This document shows, one piece after another, positions 43,444 to 53,135 of a stretch of 64,000 nucleotides of DNA. The translations under genes and the position numbers were made by a program. The stretch's first letter is position 1. The number at the start of each line of letters is the position of its first letter. The notes beneath the pieces are model-generated. The model did no database searches, was not told where the DNA came from, and worked only from the letters and a program-made list of their open reading frames with translations. This stretch comes from Paragemmobacter kunshanensis (GTDB lineage Bacteria > Pseudomonadota > Alphaproteobacteria > Rhodobacterales > Rhodobacteraceae), in assembly GCF_011059185.1 (NCBI RefSeq), contig NZ_JAALFE010000004.1, forward strand, positions 62,001 to 126,000, written 5' to 3'.

Positions 43444-44928
43444 CTATTCCGCCCGCAGGATCCGATCTGCCGCCCGCAAGGCCAGCGCCGCCACCGTCAG
43501 CGACGGGTTCACCGCGGCCGAGGTCGGCAGGACCGAGGCATCGACGATGAACAGATTGTCCAGATCATGCGCCCGCAGATCGGTATCCACCACCGAAGCC
43601 GCCGGATCCTCCCCCATCCGCGCCGTCCCGCATTGGTGACTGGGCTTCGATTTCGGAAACCCCCGCGACAGCACGATGGGCCAGCCCGCCCGCCGCATCG
43701 CCCGCTTCAACCGCCCCACCAGCAGGTCATGCGCCTCTGTATTGGTGCGCCGCCAATCCAGCACCACCCCGCCATCGCGCCACATCACGCGTGAGTCCGG
43801 GTCCGGCAGGTCCTCCGACATCGCCATGATATGGATCGAATGATCCGCCACATGCCGCGCCAGCCACAGGGGCAGCCCCGCCTCGCCCGCCAGGATCGGC
43901 CCGGTGATCCGCCCCAGCATCTGGATATTCCCCAGGGGCTCGCCCCCCGGCCCGCCGGTCAGATACCAGTCATTGATCTGGATGGTCTTCTCATAGACCG
44001 ACCGGTTCCGCCGCAGCGGGTTCCAGGCCACCATCCCCGTCAGGTTGTGGTTCATGAAATTCCGGCCCACCTGATCGGACCCGTTCGCCAGCCCGCGCGG
44101 GTTCTCCGCACTCACTGACGCCAGCAGCAGCGCCGCCGACATCACCGCCCCGGCGCACAGGCAGACGACGGGCGCAGAGATCACCTCGCGCCGCCCGCCC
44201 CGCTCCACCTCCACGCCCGTCACCCGCCGCCCCTCGGCCAGCAGCCGCACCACCCGCGCGCCCGTCACCAGATCCACATTCGGATACCGCAGCGCCTCGG
44301 CCAGCCCGCAGCTTTCCGCATCCGACTTGGCCCCCGTCGTATCAGGGAAGGCATCCCATGTCGTCGGCGCGCGCTTCAGCCAGGCGTCGATATCCACGCC
44401 CAGAGGCAGTGCGGAAACATGCAGCCCCTGCGCCGCAAAGGCCGCCCGCAGCGCCGCGATATCCGGCTCATCCGGCACGGGCGGAAAGGGATAGGGCGCG
44501 GATCGCGGCGGTTCGGTCGGATCGCCCGCCGCATCCCCCCGTACCCGATAAAGCTGCTCGGCGCGGGAATAGAAGGGCTCCATCACCTCATAGCCAAAGG
44601 GCCATCCGGGCGTCACACCCCCCATATGCCGCATCGGCGCGAAATCCGCCGCGCGATAGCGCAGCAGCACCGCTCCATAGAACTTGGTGTTCCCGCCCAC
44701 AAAGGCATAGTTGCCCGGGTTGAAGGCCCGCCCCTCGGCATCGCGCCATGTTTCCTTCGGCTTGAAATGCCCGCGCTGGAAGATCGCCACCGGATCGCGC
44801 GCCTCGGCGCTGTCGGCCAGGCGCTCGCCCCGCTCCAGGATCACGATCCGCCGCCCGCTGGGGGCAAGCCCCGCCGCCAGCGTGGCCCCGCCCATGCCGG
44901 ACCCGATGATCAGAATGTCAGGCTGCAT
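43444..44928 (-). CDS. GMC-family FAD oxidoreductase
   Basis: A 494-residue flavoprotein. The FAD-binding Rossmann motif is IIGSGMGGATLAAGLA (7-22) with the ERG end of the second strand; GGNTKFYGAVLLRYR follows, and the C-terminal part has SHQCGTARMG and VNPSLTVAALALRAAD, which hold the catalytic His and Asn of GMC enzymes. It oxidises an alcohol or sugar; the substrate is unknown. No cytochrome or gamma subunit gene is adjacent. It follows the bestrophin-like gene... on the same strand the two genes are 9 bp apart and probably form one operon. Confidence 0.88.
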   Translation of the reverse strand: MQPDILIIGSGMGGATLAAGLAPSGRRIVILERGERLADSAEARDPVAIFQRGHFKPKETWRDAEGRAFNPGNYAFVGGNTKFYGAVLLRYRAADFAPMRHMGGVTPGWPFGYEVMEPFYSRAEQLYRVRGDAAGDPTEPPRSAPYPFPPVPDEPDIAALRAAFAAQGLHVSALPLGVDIDAWLKRAPTTWDAFPDTTGAKSDAESCGLAEALRYPNVDLVTGARVVRLLAEGRRVTGVEVERGGRREVISAPVVCLCAGAVMSAALLLASVSAENPRGLANGSDQVGRNFMNHNLTGMVAWNPLRRNRSVYEKTIQINDWYLTGGPGGEPLGNIQMLGRITGPILAGEAGLPLWLARHVADHSIHIMAMSEDLPDPDSRVMWRDGGVVLDWRRTNTEAHDLLVGRLKRAMRRAGWPIVLSRGFPKSKPSHQCGTARMGEDPAASVVDTDLRAHDLDNLFIVDASVLPTSAAVNPSLTVAALALRAADRILRAE

Positions 44929-44937
44929 CGCGCCCCC

Positions 44938-45828
44938 TCAGCTCAGATAGTGGTTCACCGGCGCCAAGGGCGGCGGGGCCTCGCGCCCCAGATGCGGCGC
45001 AAGGCTGATCTCCGCCGCGCGGCAGATCGCATCCATGGCAATCCCGTTCGGGCTGGGGGCAAAGGGATGGCTCAACTCCTCGGTCACTTCCGCCAGCCCA
45101 AGGAACATGTATCCCACCACCGCCACGAACAAAGGCGTGGCCCATCCCGTCGCCCCCGTCAGGGCAAAAGGCAGAAGCAGGCAATAGAGGTAACTCGTCC
45201 GATAGATCAGCAGCGAATAGACAAAGGGCAGCGGGCTGTTGGCGATCCGCTCGCACCCGGCCTGTTGCTGGGCAATCGCCCCCACCCGCGCCGTCAGGCT
45301 GCGCGCGCCGAACCCGTCGATCCCGCCATCCCGATAGGCCCCGGCCACCATCCCCGCCAGCCCGTCCAGCGCCGCGCAGGGCGCATGCGGCGCCCCGGCC
45401 AGATCGCGCACGCTCCCCCGTTCCGCCTTGTCCACCGGCAGGCCGCGCAAATGGATCCGATGGGCATGGATGAAATCGAGGCCCGCCTCCAGCATCGCCC
45501 GCCGCAGCGCGGGATCGGCCACGAAAACCTCCACCTCGCGCGCCAGCGATCGCAGATCGGCCAGCAACCCACCCCAAAGCCTCCGCGCCTCCCACCAGCG
45601 GTCATAGGCGGCGTTGTTGCGAAACCCCAGAAACAGCGACAGCCCGATCCCGAACACGGCGAATGCCGACCCGTCCAGTCGCGGCACGCCGCCAACCACG
45701 CGGTCCAGCCCGACCACCCCTGCAGCAAATCCCGCCAGCAACAGCACCGGCAGCGCGATCCGCGGCACGATGGACCCGCGCAGCGCGGTCAGCAGATCCC
45801 AGATATCCGGCCTGTCCCTGACGATCAT
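44938..45828 (-). CDS. Bestrophin-like (UPF0187) membrane channel
   Basis: A 296-residue protein of the bacterial bestrophin family: ALRGSIVPRIALPVLLLAGFAAG for the first helix, FAVFGIGLSLFLGFRNNAAYDRWWEARRLWGGL (the family signature) and a later SHPFAPSPNGIAMDAI. Family members form pentameric anion or cation channels. Start MIVRDRPDIWDLL is preferred; the longer frame to 45873 lacks homology. It may be co-transcribed with the GMC oxidoreductase 9 bp downstream, though a functional link is not obvious. Confidence 0.88.
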   Translation of the reverse strand: MIVRDRPDIWDLLTALRGSIVPRIALPVLLLAGFAAGVVGLDRVVGGVPRLDGSAFAVFGIGLSLFLGFRNNAAYDRWWEARRLWGGLLADLRSLAREVEVFVADPALRRAMLEAGLDFIHAHRIHLRGLPVDKAERGSVRDLAGAPHAPCAALDGLAGMVAGAYRDGGIDGFGARSLTARVGAIAQQQAGCERIANSPLPFVYSLLIYRTSYLYCLLLPFALTGATGWATPLFVAVVGYMFLGLAEVTEELSHPFAPSPNGIAMDAICRAAEISLAPHLGREAPPPLAPVNHYLS

Positions 45829-45958
45829 CCCGAACCCCGCCCCAGCCACTTCCGCCCGGCCTGATCCCACCACAAGACCCGGCCCGCCAGTGCTGCACCG
45901 AAGCTGCGCCCATGTCCAGTTGCCGCACCGTTACAAAACCTTCACTGGCACGGGCTGA

Positions 45959-45988
45959 CATTTCCATTATTCTCGAATTATGGAAATG
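45959..45988. promoter_or_regulatory. ArsR-type operator overlapping the arsR start
   Basis: A near-perfect 30-bp palindrome (26 of 30 positions symmetric) with ends CATTTCCAT and ATGGAAATG and an AT-rich centre. It covers the ATG at 45980 itself and the second ATG at 45986, so a bound repressor would block transcription and its product would start within the operator. Confidence 0.7.
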
Positions 45989-46825
45989 AATCACGCCACC
46001 CACGCCTTCGCCACCCTCGGCCACCCGGACCGCCTCGCCGTGTTCCGCCTGCTCAACCGTTTTGCCCCGCGCGGCGCGCGGCCCACGGAAATCGCCGCCG
46101 CACTGAACCTGAAGCCCAACACCCTGTCGCACCATCTGGCCGACCTGACCGCCTCGCGCCTTGTCACCGTCACCCGCGACGGCCGCTCGCTCTACTACGC
46201 CGTCAACCTCGACGTGACCGAAGCCCTGATCGGCTACCTCGCGCTCGACATCGGCCGCGCGCGGCCAGACCTGCTTTCGCCCCTTCTCGCCCCGCCCAAG
46301 GAACCCTCCATGCGCGACACCGGTTTCGACGTGCTGTTCATCTGCTCGGGCAATTCCGCCCGCTCCATCTTTGCCGAGGCGCTCTTGCGCGATCTGGGCG
46401 AAGGGCGCTTTCGCGCCTTCTCCGCCGGCACCCGCCCGAACAGCGCGCTGAACCCCTTCGCGCTCGATGTCCTTGCCCGCAACGGGCATGACATCTCCGG
46501 TCTGCGCTCCAAGCACATCTCGGAATTCCAGCAGCCCGCCTCGCCCACGATGGATTTCGTCTTCACCGTCTGCGACACGGCGGCAGCCGAGGAATGCCCG
46601 CCCTGGCCCGGCCAGCCCATCACCGGCCATTGGGGCCTGCCTGACCCCGTCCGCGCCACCGGAACCGATGCCGAACGCGCCCTCGTCTTCGCCCAGACCT
46701 ATGCCGCCCTGCGCCGCCGCGTCGCGGCCTTCGTGGCCCTCCCCTTCGGCACGCTCAGCCGCCTGTCGCTGCAATCCCGCGTGGATGACATCAGCGCCAC
46801 CCCCAACACCGAAGCGAAAGGCTGA
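45980..46825 (+). CDS. ArsR-ArsC fusion: ArsR regulator joined to LMW-phosphatase-type arsenate reductase
   Basis: A 281-residue two-domain protein. Residues 1-100 are an ArsR winged helix ([22 protein letters not shown]...[17 protein letters not shown]). Residues 115-265 are a low-molecular-weight phosphatase domain with CSGNSARS (122-129, nucleophile Cys122), and Cys198 and Cys206 ([10 protein letters not shown]) as the thioredoxin-type relay. The ArsR half has no cysteine at all, so the usual As(III)-binding Cys set is absent. First gene of an arsenic operon with GAPDH and arsJ. No Shine-Dalgarno precedes the ATG; the message may be leaderless. Confidence 0.9.
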   Translation: MEMNHATHAFATLGHPDRLAVFRLLNRFAPRGARPTEIAAALNLKPNTLSHHLADLTASRLVTVTRDGRSLYYAVNLDVTEALIGYLALDIGRARPDLLSPLLAPPKEPSMRDTGFDVLFICSGNSARSIFAEALLRDLGEGRFRAFSAGTRPNSALNPFALDVLARNGHDISGLRSKHISEFQQPASPTMDFVFTVCDTAAAEECPPWPGQPITGHWGLPDPVRATGTDAERALVFAQTYAALRRRVAAFVALPFGTLSRLSLQSRVDDISATPNTEAKG

Positions 46826-46830
46826 TCCCC

Positions 46831-47838
46831 ATGCCCCGCATCGCCCTCAACGGCCTTGGCCGGATCGGCAAGCTCGTCCTGCGCAACCTGATCGACCAGG
46901 GCGCAGGCGGCGAGATCGTTCTGCTCAACGATCCCGCAGGCGATGCCGAACAGCACGCGCTCCTGATGGAATTCGACAGCGTCCATGGCCGCTGGCAAAC
47001 CCCCGTCACCCATGCCCCCGGCACGCTGGTCCTCGACGGCCACCCCATCCGCCTGACGCAGGAAAGAACCCTCGACGCCCTCCCCCTCGCCACCATGGGC
47101 GTGGATCTGGTGGTGGATGCGACAGGCGTCTTCAAGACCGCCGCCAGGATCGCGCCCTATTTCGCCGCCGGGGTGAAAAAACTCGTCATTTCCGCCCCGG
47201 TCAAGGAGGACGGCGCGCTCAACCTCGTCTATGGCGTCAACCACCACCTCTACGACGGCAGCCAGTCCCTCATCACCGCCGCCTCCTGCACCACCAACTG
47301 CCTTGCCCCCGTGGTCAAGGTCATCCACGAATCCCTCGGCATCCGCCACGGCTCCATCACCACGATCCACGATGTCACCAACACCCAGACCATCGTCGAC
47401 CGCCCGGCCAAGGACATGCGCCGCGCGCGCTCGGCCCTGATGAACCTGATCCCCACCACCACCGGATCGGCCACCGCCATCACGCTCATCTACCCCGAAC
47501 TCAAGGGCCGCCTGAACGGCCACGCCATCCGCGTGCCGCTTCTGAACGCCTCCCTCACCGATTGCGTGTTCGAGGTAGAGCGTCCCACCACCGCCGAAGA
47601 GGTGAACGCCCTGTTCCAAACCGCCGCCGAAGGCCCGCTCAGGGGCATCCTCGGCCATGAGACGCGCGCCTTGGTGTCCTCCGATTTCACCAACGATCCC
47701 CGCTCCGCCATCATCGACGCGCAATCGACGATGGTGGTGAACGGCACCCAGGTGAAGGTCTACGCCTGGTATGACAATGAATGGGGCTATGCCTGCCGAC
47801 TGGCCGACATCACCCGCATGGTGGCGGCATCCCTGTGA
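46831..47838 (+). CDS. ArsJ-associated glyceraldehyde-3-phosphate dehydrogenase
   Basis: A 335-residue GAPDH: NAD-binding start [20 protein letters not shown], catalytic ASCTTNC with Cys153, and [20 protein letters not shown] near the end. In ars operons with arsJ this enzyme uses arsenate in place of phosphate and makes 1-arseno-3-phosphoglycerate, which ArsJ exports. It starts 5 bp after the ArsR-ArsC stop and its stop overlaps the arsJ GTG start (GTGA). Confidence 0.93.
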   Translation: MPRIALNGLGRIGKLVLRNLIDQGAGGEIVLLNDPAGDAEQHALLMEFDSVHGRWQTPVTHAPGTLVLDGHPIRLTQERTLDALPLATMGVDLVVDATGVFKTAARIAPYFAAGVKKLVISAPVKEDGALNLVYGVNHHLYDGSQSLITAASCTTNCLAPVVKVIHESLGIRHGSITTIHDVTNTQTIVDRPAKDMRRARSALMNLIPTTTGSATAITLIYPELKGRLNGHAIRVPLLNASLTDCVFEVERPTTAEEVNALFQTAAEGPLRGILGHETRALVSSDFTNDPRSAIIDAQSTMVVNGTQVKVYAWYDNEWGYACRLADITRMVAASL

Positions 47839-49085
47839 CCGGCCTCAACCCGAAGCGCGCCTATATCGCCGTGACGGCCGCCTATTGGGCCTTCATGCTG
47901 TCGGATGGCGCGCTCAGGATGCTGGTGCTTCTGCATTTCAACGCGCTGGGCTTCTCGCCCGTCCAGCTTGCCTGGCTGTTCCTGCTCTACGAAGTCGCAG
48001 GCATCGCGACCAACCTCGCCGCGGGTTGGCTCGCCGCCCGCTTCGGCCTTGCCGCCACGCTCCATGCCGGGCTGTCGTTGCAGATCGCGGCCCTCATCGC
48101 CCTGTCGCAGCTCGATCCCGCATGGGCCATCGCCGCCTCCGTCGCCTTCGTCATGGCCGTGCAGGGCGTCTCCGGCGTGGCAAAAGACCTTGCCAAGATG
48201 TCCTCCAAATCCGCCGTCAAGCTGCTGGCCCCCGCCGGGGATGGCAGCCTCTTCCGCTGGGTCGCGCTGCTGACGGGATCGAAGAACGCGGTCAAGGGCG
48301 CGGGCTTCTTCCTTGGCGCGGCCCTCCTCGCCATCGCGGGTTTCCAACCCGCGCTCTGGACCATGGCCGCCGTGCTGGCCGCCATCCTGCTCGCGGTCCT
48401 TCTCTTCCTGCCCAAGGGCCTGCCGGGGCGCATGAAATCGGCCGAAGGCTGGGGCGGCTGGCGCTCACCCGACGCGCGCATCAACCGCCTCTCGCTGGCG
48501 CGCCTCTTCCTCTTCGGCGCGCGGGATGTCTGGTTCGTCGTGGGCATCCCGGTCTATTTTCAGGCCGTCCTGTCAGACGGAACGCCGGATGGCCGCCGCG
48601 CGGCCTTCTTCCTGATCGGCGGCTTTCTCGCGCTCTGGATCATCGCCTATGGCGCGGTGCAGGCCATGGCCCCCCGCATCCTTGGCGGCAAGGCCCAGGC
48701 CCTGACCGCCACCACGCAGAAGGCCACCCTCTGGTCGGGCCTGCTGGTCCCCATTCCCTTCGCGCTGGCCGCCCTTGCCCTCTGGGCAGGCGGCCCCGCC
48801 CCCTGGTTGACCGCCACACTGATCGCGGGGCTTCTGGCCTTCGGCTTCGTCTTTGCCGTCAACTCCTCGGTCCATTCCTACCTGATCCTCGCCTTCGGAT
48901 CCGCCGACCGGATCACCCGCGATGTCGGCTTCTACTACATGGCCAATGCCGCGGGCCGCCTGCTCGGCACCCTCCTTTCGGGCCTCAGCTATCAATGGGG
49001 CGGCCTGCCCGCCTGCCTTGCCACCGCGGGCCTCATGGCGCTGGCCGCCTGGCTTGCCACGCGCCGCCTTCCCGCCTCCGCCTGA
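47835..49085 (+). CDS. arsJ: Organoarsenical efflux permease ArsJ
   Basis: A 416-residue MFS permease with about twelve helices. ArsJ features: [32 protein letters not shown] at the start, [21 protein letters not shown] and [15 protein letters not shown] in the first half. It exports 1-arseno-3-phosphoglycerate, which then breaks down to arsenate outside. The start is GTG 47835, overlapping the GAPDH stop by 4 bp; an in-frame ATG at 47781 lies inside GAPDH and is rejected. Confidence 0.93.
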   Translation: MTGLNPKRAYIAVTAAYWAFMLSDGALRMLVLLHFNALGFSPVQLAWLFLLYEVAGIATNLAAGWLAARFGLAATLHAGLSLQIAALIALSQLDPAWAIAASVAFVMAVQGVSGVAKDLAKMSSKSAVKLLAPAGDGSLFRWVALLTGSKNAVKGAGFFLGAALLAIAGFQPALWTMAAVLAAILLAVLLFLPKGLPGRMKSAEGWGGWRSPDARINRLSLARLFLFGARDVWFVVGIPVYFQAVLSDGTPDGRRAAFFLIGGFLALWIIAYGAVQAMAPRILGGKAQALTATTQKATLWSGLLVPIPFALAALALWAGGPAPWLTATLIAGLLAFGFVFAVNSSVHSYLILAFGSADRITRDVGFYYMANAAGRLLGTLLSGLSYQWGGLPACLATAGLMALAAWLATRRLPASA

Positions 49086-49293
49086 AAGAGGCGGCCAAAG
49101 GGCGCACAATTCCCGACATATTCAATCACCCATTTACTTTCCCAAGCTTTTTTGTCAGGAAGCTCTCAGCCAGCCCGAAGGGCAAGCCGATCCACCACCA
49201 TCCAAGGCTGATCACGCCCCTTTCCGCTGGCCCCTGCGCTGACCCTGCCCTCCGGCATCGTGCATCGGCCCCGCCCGAACCCGGAGTTCCCCC

Positions 49294-50547
49294 ATGACCC
49301 GCGCCGCCGCCCTCCTGCTCTGCACCGCCCTTGCCAGCCCGGCCCTTGCCGCCGATCCCGCCGCCGTCGTCGCCACCTATGCCGACATCGCCGCCGCGGG
49401 CTACGGCGACAGCCTGACCACCGCGCAAGCCCTGCAATCCGCCGTCGAAGCCCTGATCGCCACCCCGTCCGAGTCCACCCTCACCGCCGCCCGCGCCGCC
49501 TGGCTCGCCTCCCGCATCCCCTATCAGCAGACCGAGGTCTTCCGCTTCGGCAACCCCATCGTCGACGATTGGGAAGGCAAGGTGAATGCCTGGCCGCTGG
49601 ACGAGGGCCTGATCGACTATGTCGATCCCGGCTATGGCGTGAACGAGGAAAACAGCCTCGCACAACTCAACGTCATCGCCACGCCGAAATTCACCCTCTC
49701 CGGCACGGAAATCGACGCCAGCCAGATCACCCCCGCCTTCATCTCGGGCACCCTGCACGAAGCAGACGGGATCGAGGCGAATGTCGCCTCCGGCTATCAC
49801 GCCATCGAATTCCTGCTCTGGGGGCAGGATCTGAACGGCACCGAACCGGGCGCTGGCAACCGCCCCTTCACCGATTTCCTGCAAGGTGACGGCTGCACCG
49901 GCGGCAATTGCGACCGCCGCGCCGCCTATCTCAAGGCCGCGACGGATCTCCTGGTCGCGGATCTCGAATACATGGCCGCCGCCTGGGCGCCGGGCGGCGA
50001 AGGCCGCGCCACCGTGACCGCCGATCCCCAGGCCGGGCTTCTGGCCATGCTCACCGGCATGGGCAGCCTGTCCTATGGCGAACAGGCGGGCGAACGGATG
50101 AAGCTTGGCCTGATGCTGAACGACCCGGAAGAAGAACATGACTGCTTCTCCGACAATACCCATAACAGCCATTTCTACGATGGCCTCGGCATCCGGAACG
50201 TCTATCTCGGCAGCTATACTCGCGTCGATGGAAGCACCGTCTCGGGCCCCTCGCTGTCAGACCTCGTCGCCGCCGCCGATCCCGCCGTCGATACCCGCCT
50301 CAGGGCCGAACTCGATGCCACCGTCACCGCCCTGCAGGCGATCAAGACCGCCGCCGAAGGGGGCTTCGCCTATGACCAGATGCTCGCCCCGGGCAGCGCC
50401 GAGGGCGAGGCGCTGATCATGGCCGCGGTCAATGCCCTCGTGACGCAGACGGCCTCGATCGACCGTGCGGTCACCGCGCTCGGCCTGACGCAGATCAGCT
50501 TCGAAGGCTCCGATAGCCTCGATAATCCGGGTGCCGTCTTCCAGTGA
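49294..50547 (+). CDS. Imelysin-family protein (IrpA-like)
   Basis: A 417-residue periplasmic protein with a signal peptide (residues 1-19, SPALA). The imelysin GxHxxE motif is GYHAIE (167-172), and FRFGNPIVDDWEGKVNAWPLDEGLIDYV is typical. Imelysins (family M75) are linked to iron uptake; protease activity is doubted. First of four consecutive envelope genes (imelysin, di-heme protein, second imelysin, DUF1513) that recur together in Proteobacteria. The 208-bp upstream region is AT-rich around 49110-49150, a likely promoter; I see no certain iron-regulator box. Confidence 0.9.
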   Translation: MTRAAALLLCTALASPALAADPAAVVATYADIAAAGYGDSLTTAQALQSAVEALIATPSESTLTAARAAWLASRIPYQQTEVFRFGNPIVDDWEGKVNAWPLDEGLIDYVDPGYGVNEENSLAQLNVIATPKFTLSGTEIDASQITPAFISGTLHEADGIEANVASGYHAIEFLLWGQDLNGTEPGAGNRPFTDFLQGDGCTGGNCDRRAAYLKAATDLLVADLEYMAAAWAPGGEGRATVTADPQAGLLAMLTGMGSLSYGEQAGERMKLGLMLNDPEEEHDCFSDNTHNSHFYDGLGIRNVYLGSYTRVDGSTVSGPSLSDLVAAADPAVDTRLRAELDATVTALQAIKTAAEGGFAYDQMLAPGSAEGEALIMAAVNALVTQTASIDRAVTALGLTQISFEGSDSLDNPGAVFQ

Positions 50548-50636
50548 ACCCGACCGCTGTGCAGCCCCGCGCGGGTTGCGCAGCGCCCATCCCCAGGCCC
50601 CCATACCCAAGGCCCCCCGGCCATAAGGCACCCGCC

Positions 50637-52145
50637 ATGCTCCGCCCCCTTCTCCTCGTCCTCCTGACCGCAGCCCCCGCCCTGTCGCAAACGCTGGACG
50701 ATCCGCATCTCTCCACCCTGCCCCGCACCGCCGCCGAAACTGCCCGCATCGCGGCGATCCTCGCCCCGCCCACCGATTTCACCACCCCCGAACCCTTCGA
50801 GGCGCTCTCCGCCGGGGCGGCCACGGTGCGCGCCCGCGCCAATGCCGATGCCTTCAGCCAGTCCTCGGCCAACATGCCCTTCGACCATGAGATGCGCTTC
50901 AAGCTGGGCAATGCGCTGTTCCGCAAGACCTGGGTCGCCTCGCCCGCCTCCACCCTTGCCTCCGATGGGCTCGGCCCCCTCTACAACGCCCGCGCCTGCC
51001 AGGATTGCCACCTGAAGGATGGGCGCGGTCACCCGCCCGAAGGCCCCGAGGATGGCCGCGTGTCGATGTTCCTGCGCCTCTCCATTCACGCCGATACCGG
51101 CCCCGCCGATATCGCCGAATGGATCGCCACCGCCCCCGATCCCACCTATGGCGGCCAGTTGCAGGATCTCGCCGCCCCCGGCCACCACGCCGAAGGCCGG
51201 ATGGACATCACCTATGCCGATCTGCCCGTTCCCATTGCCGATGGCACGGTGATCACCCTGCGCCAGCCCAGCTATGCCTTCGCCGATCCCGCCTATGGCC
51301 CGCCCGACCCGCAGCTGATGCTCTCGCCCCGCGTCGCGCCCCAGATGATCGGCCTCGGCCTGCTGGAGGCGATCCCCGCCGCCGATATCCTCGCCCTCGC
51401 CGACCCGGACGATGCGAATGGCGACGGCATCTCGGGCCGCGCGCAGATCGTGCCTTCGGTCGAATTCGGCATCCCCATGCTCGGCCGCTTCGGCCTCAAG
51501 GCGGGTGCCCCCACCGTGCGCGAACAATCCGCAGGGGCCTTCTCGGGCGACATGGGCCTGTCCACCCCCCTTCACCCCGAACCCTGGGGCGATTGCAGCC
51601 CCACACAGGGCGATTGCCGCGCTGCCCCCCATGGCCAGGAACCCACTGCCCGCGACGGGCTCGAAGTCGATGCCGAAAGCCTCGACCTCGTCACCTTCTA
51701 CTCCCGCAATCTCGGCGTGCCCGAACGCCGCCGGGTGGATGACCCGCAGGTCCTGCGCGGCAAGGAGATGTTCCACACCCTGAACTGCGCCGCCTGCCAC
51801 ACCCCCAAACACGTCACCCATCGCCTGACCGATCAGCCGGAACAAAGCTTTCAACTGATCTGGCCCTATACCGATCTTCTGCTGCACGACATGGGCGAAG
51901 CCCTTGCCGACAACCGCGCTGAGGGCCGCGCCACGGGCCGCGAATGGAAGACCCCGCCGCTCTGGGGCATCGGCCTGACCGCACAGGTCAGCGGCCATAC
52001 CCAATTCCTGCACGATGGCCGCGCCCGTACCCTGCTCGAGGCGATCCTCTGGCACGGGGGCGAGGCGCAAGCCGCCCGCGACGCCACCATCGCCTTGCCC
52101 AAGGCCGACCGCGATGCCCTCATCGCCTTTCTGGAAAGCCTCTGA
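50637..52145 (+). CDS. Di-heme c-type cytochrome (DUF1111 thiol oxidoreductase-like)
   Basis: A 502-residue exported protein, signal peptide to about residue 17 (APALSQ). Two heme c sites: CQDCH (121-125) and CAACH (384-388). NGDGISGRAQIVPS and TPPLWGIGL-like strings fit the DUF1111 family, distantly related to di-heme peroxidases. It may oxidise or reduce iron or thiols for the imelysin system. The start MLRPLLLVL is 89 bp after the first imelysin stop; the stop overlaps the next gene by one base. Confidence 0.9.
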   Translation: MLRPLLLVLLTAAPALSQTLDDPHLSTLPRTAAETARIAAILAPPTDFTTPEPFEALSAGAATVRARANADAFSQSSANMPFDHEMRFKLGNALFRKTWVASPASTLASDGLGPLYNARACQDCHLKDGRGHPPEGPEDGRVSMFLRLSIHADTGPADIAEWIATAPDPTYGGQLQDLAAPGHHAEGRMDITYADLPVPIADGTVITLRQPSYAFADPAYGPPDPQLMLSPRVAPQMIGLGLLEAIPAADILALADPDDANGDGISGRAQIVPSVEFGIPMLGRFGLKAGAPTVREQSAGAFSGDMGLSTPLHPEPWGDCSPTQGDCRAAPHGQEPTARDGLEVDAESLDLVTFYSRNLGVPERRRVDDPQVLRGKEMFHTLNCAACHTPKHVTHRLTDQPEQSFQLIWPYTDLLLHDMGEALADNRAEGRATGREWKTPPLWGIGLTAQVSGHTQFLHDGRARTLLEAILWHGGEAQAARDATIALPKADRDALIAFLESL

Positions 52146-53134
52146 TGCTGCGCCCCCTGATCCTCGCCCTCTCGCTCGCGCTGTCCCTCGCCGCGCCACC
52201 CTCCGCCCGCGCCGACGTGGCCGCGGTGGTGCAGAACCACGCCCTGCCCGGCTATGCCACGCTTGCCGATGCCGCCTCCGCCCTCGATGCGGCAGCGCAG
52301 GCCGATTGCGCGCCCGCCGCGCTGGCCCCCGCCTGGAACGCCACCTTCGATGCCTGGATGGCGGTCCAGCATCTGCATCTCGGCCCGGTGGAGGAACAGG
52401 GCCGTGGCCTTGCCATCCATTTCTGGCCCGATCCCAAGGGGCGCGGCCGCGCCGCCCAGCGCGCCCTGCTGGCCGGTGATCCCGCCACCCTCACCCCCGA
52501 AACCTTCGCCAATCAATCCGTCGCCGCGCGCGGCCTGATGGCGCTGGAACGCCTGCTCTTCCCGGCGACCGACGCCCTGCAAGGCGACACCTGCACCCTG
52601 ATCCGCCTCACCACCGCCGATCTCGCCCGCAGCACCGCCGAAATCGCCACCCTCTGGCAGCAGGGCTTCGCCGCCAGCCTCACCACCGCAGGCGAACCCG
52701 GCAATCCCCGCTTCCTGTCACAGGCCGAGGCGCGGCAGGCCCTTCTCACCCAACTCACCACCGGCCTCGAACAACTCGCCGACCAACGCCTTGGCCGCCC
52801 CCTGGGCAGCTTCGACAAACCCCGCCCCGATCTGGCCGAGGCGCATGCCTCCGCCCGCAGCCTGCTGAATGTCACCTTGTCCCTTCAGGCCCTGCGCGAC
52901 CTCATGGTCAATCTGGCCCCCGACAGCCCGAAATCCCGCGCCGCCTTCGACAGCGCCCTCGCCCGCGCCACCGCGCTGAACGATCCCGCCCTTGCCGGGG
53001 TCGCCGATCCCGCGGGCCGCCTGCGGATCGAGATCCTCCAGCAATCCATCCGCGCCACCCGCGATGCCCTGCTGGCCGAACTGCCCCCGCAACTCGGCGT
53101 CGGCATCGGCTTCAACGCCCTGGACGGAGATTGA
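52145..53134 (+). CDS. Second imelysin-family protein, motif degenerate
   Basis: A 329-residue exported protein (signal peptide to residue 23, SARA). The imelysin fold is recognisable (AWNATFDAWMAVQHLHLGP, FANQSVAARGLMALERLLFP), but at the GxHxxE site it has GLMALE (130-135): the His is Met132. So metal binding of the usual kind is unlikely, and it may be a partner of the first imelysin. It overlaps the di-heme gene by one base and is followed 1 bp later by the DUF1513 gene. Confidence 0.88.
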   Translation: MLRPLILALSLALSLAAPPSARADVAAVVQNHALPGYATLADAASALDAAAQADCAPAALAPAWNATFDAWMAVQHLHLGPVEEQGRGLAIHFWPDPKGRGRAAQRALLAGDPATLTPETFANQSVAARGLMALERLLFPATDALQGDTCTLIRLTTADLARSTAEIATLWQQGFAASLTTAGEPGNPRFLSQAEARQALLTQLTTGLEQLADQRLGRPLGSFDKPRPDLAEAHASARSLLNVTLSLQALRDLMVNLAPDSPKSRAAFDSALARATALNDPALAGVADPAGRLRIEILQQSIRATRDALLAELPPQLGVGIGFNALDGD

Positions 53135-53135
53135 C

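Noticed and set aside
49086-49293. Possible iron-regulator box before the imelysin operon
   Set aside because: The region is AT-rich, but no convincing Fur, RirA or Irr palindrome was seen.
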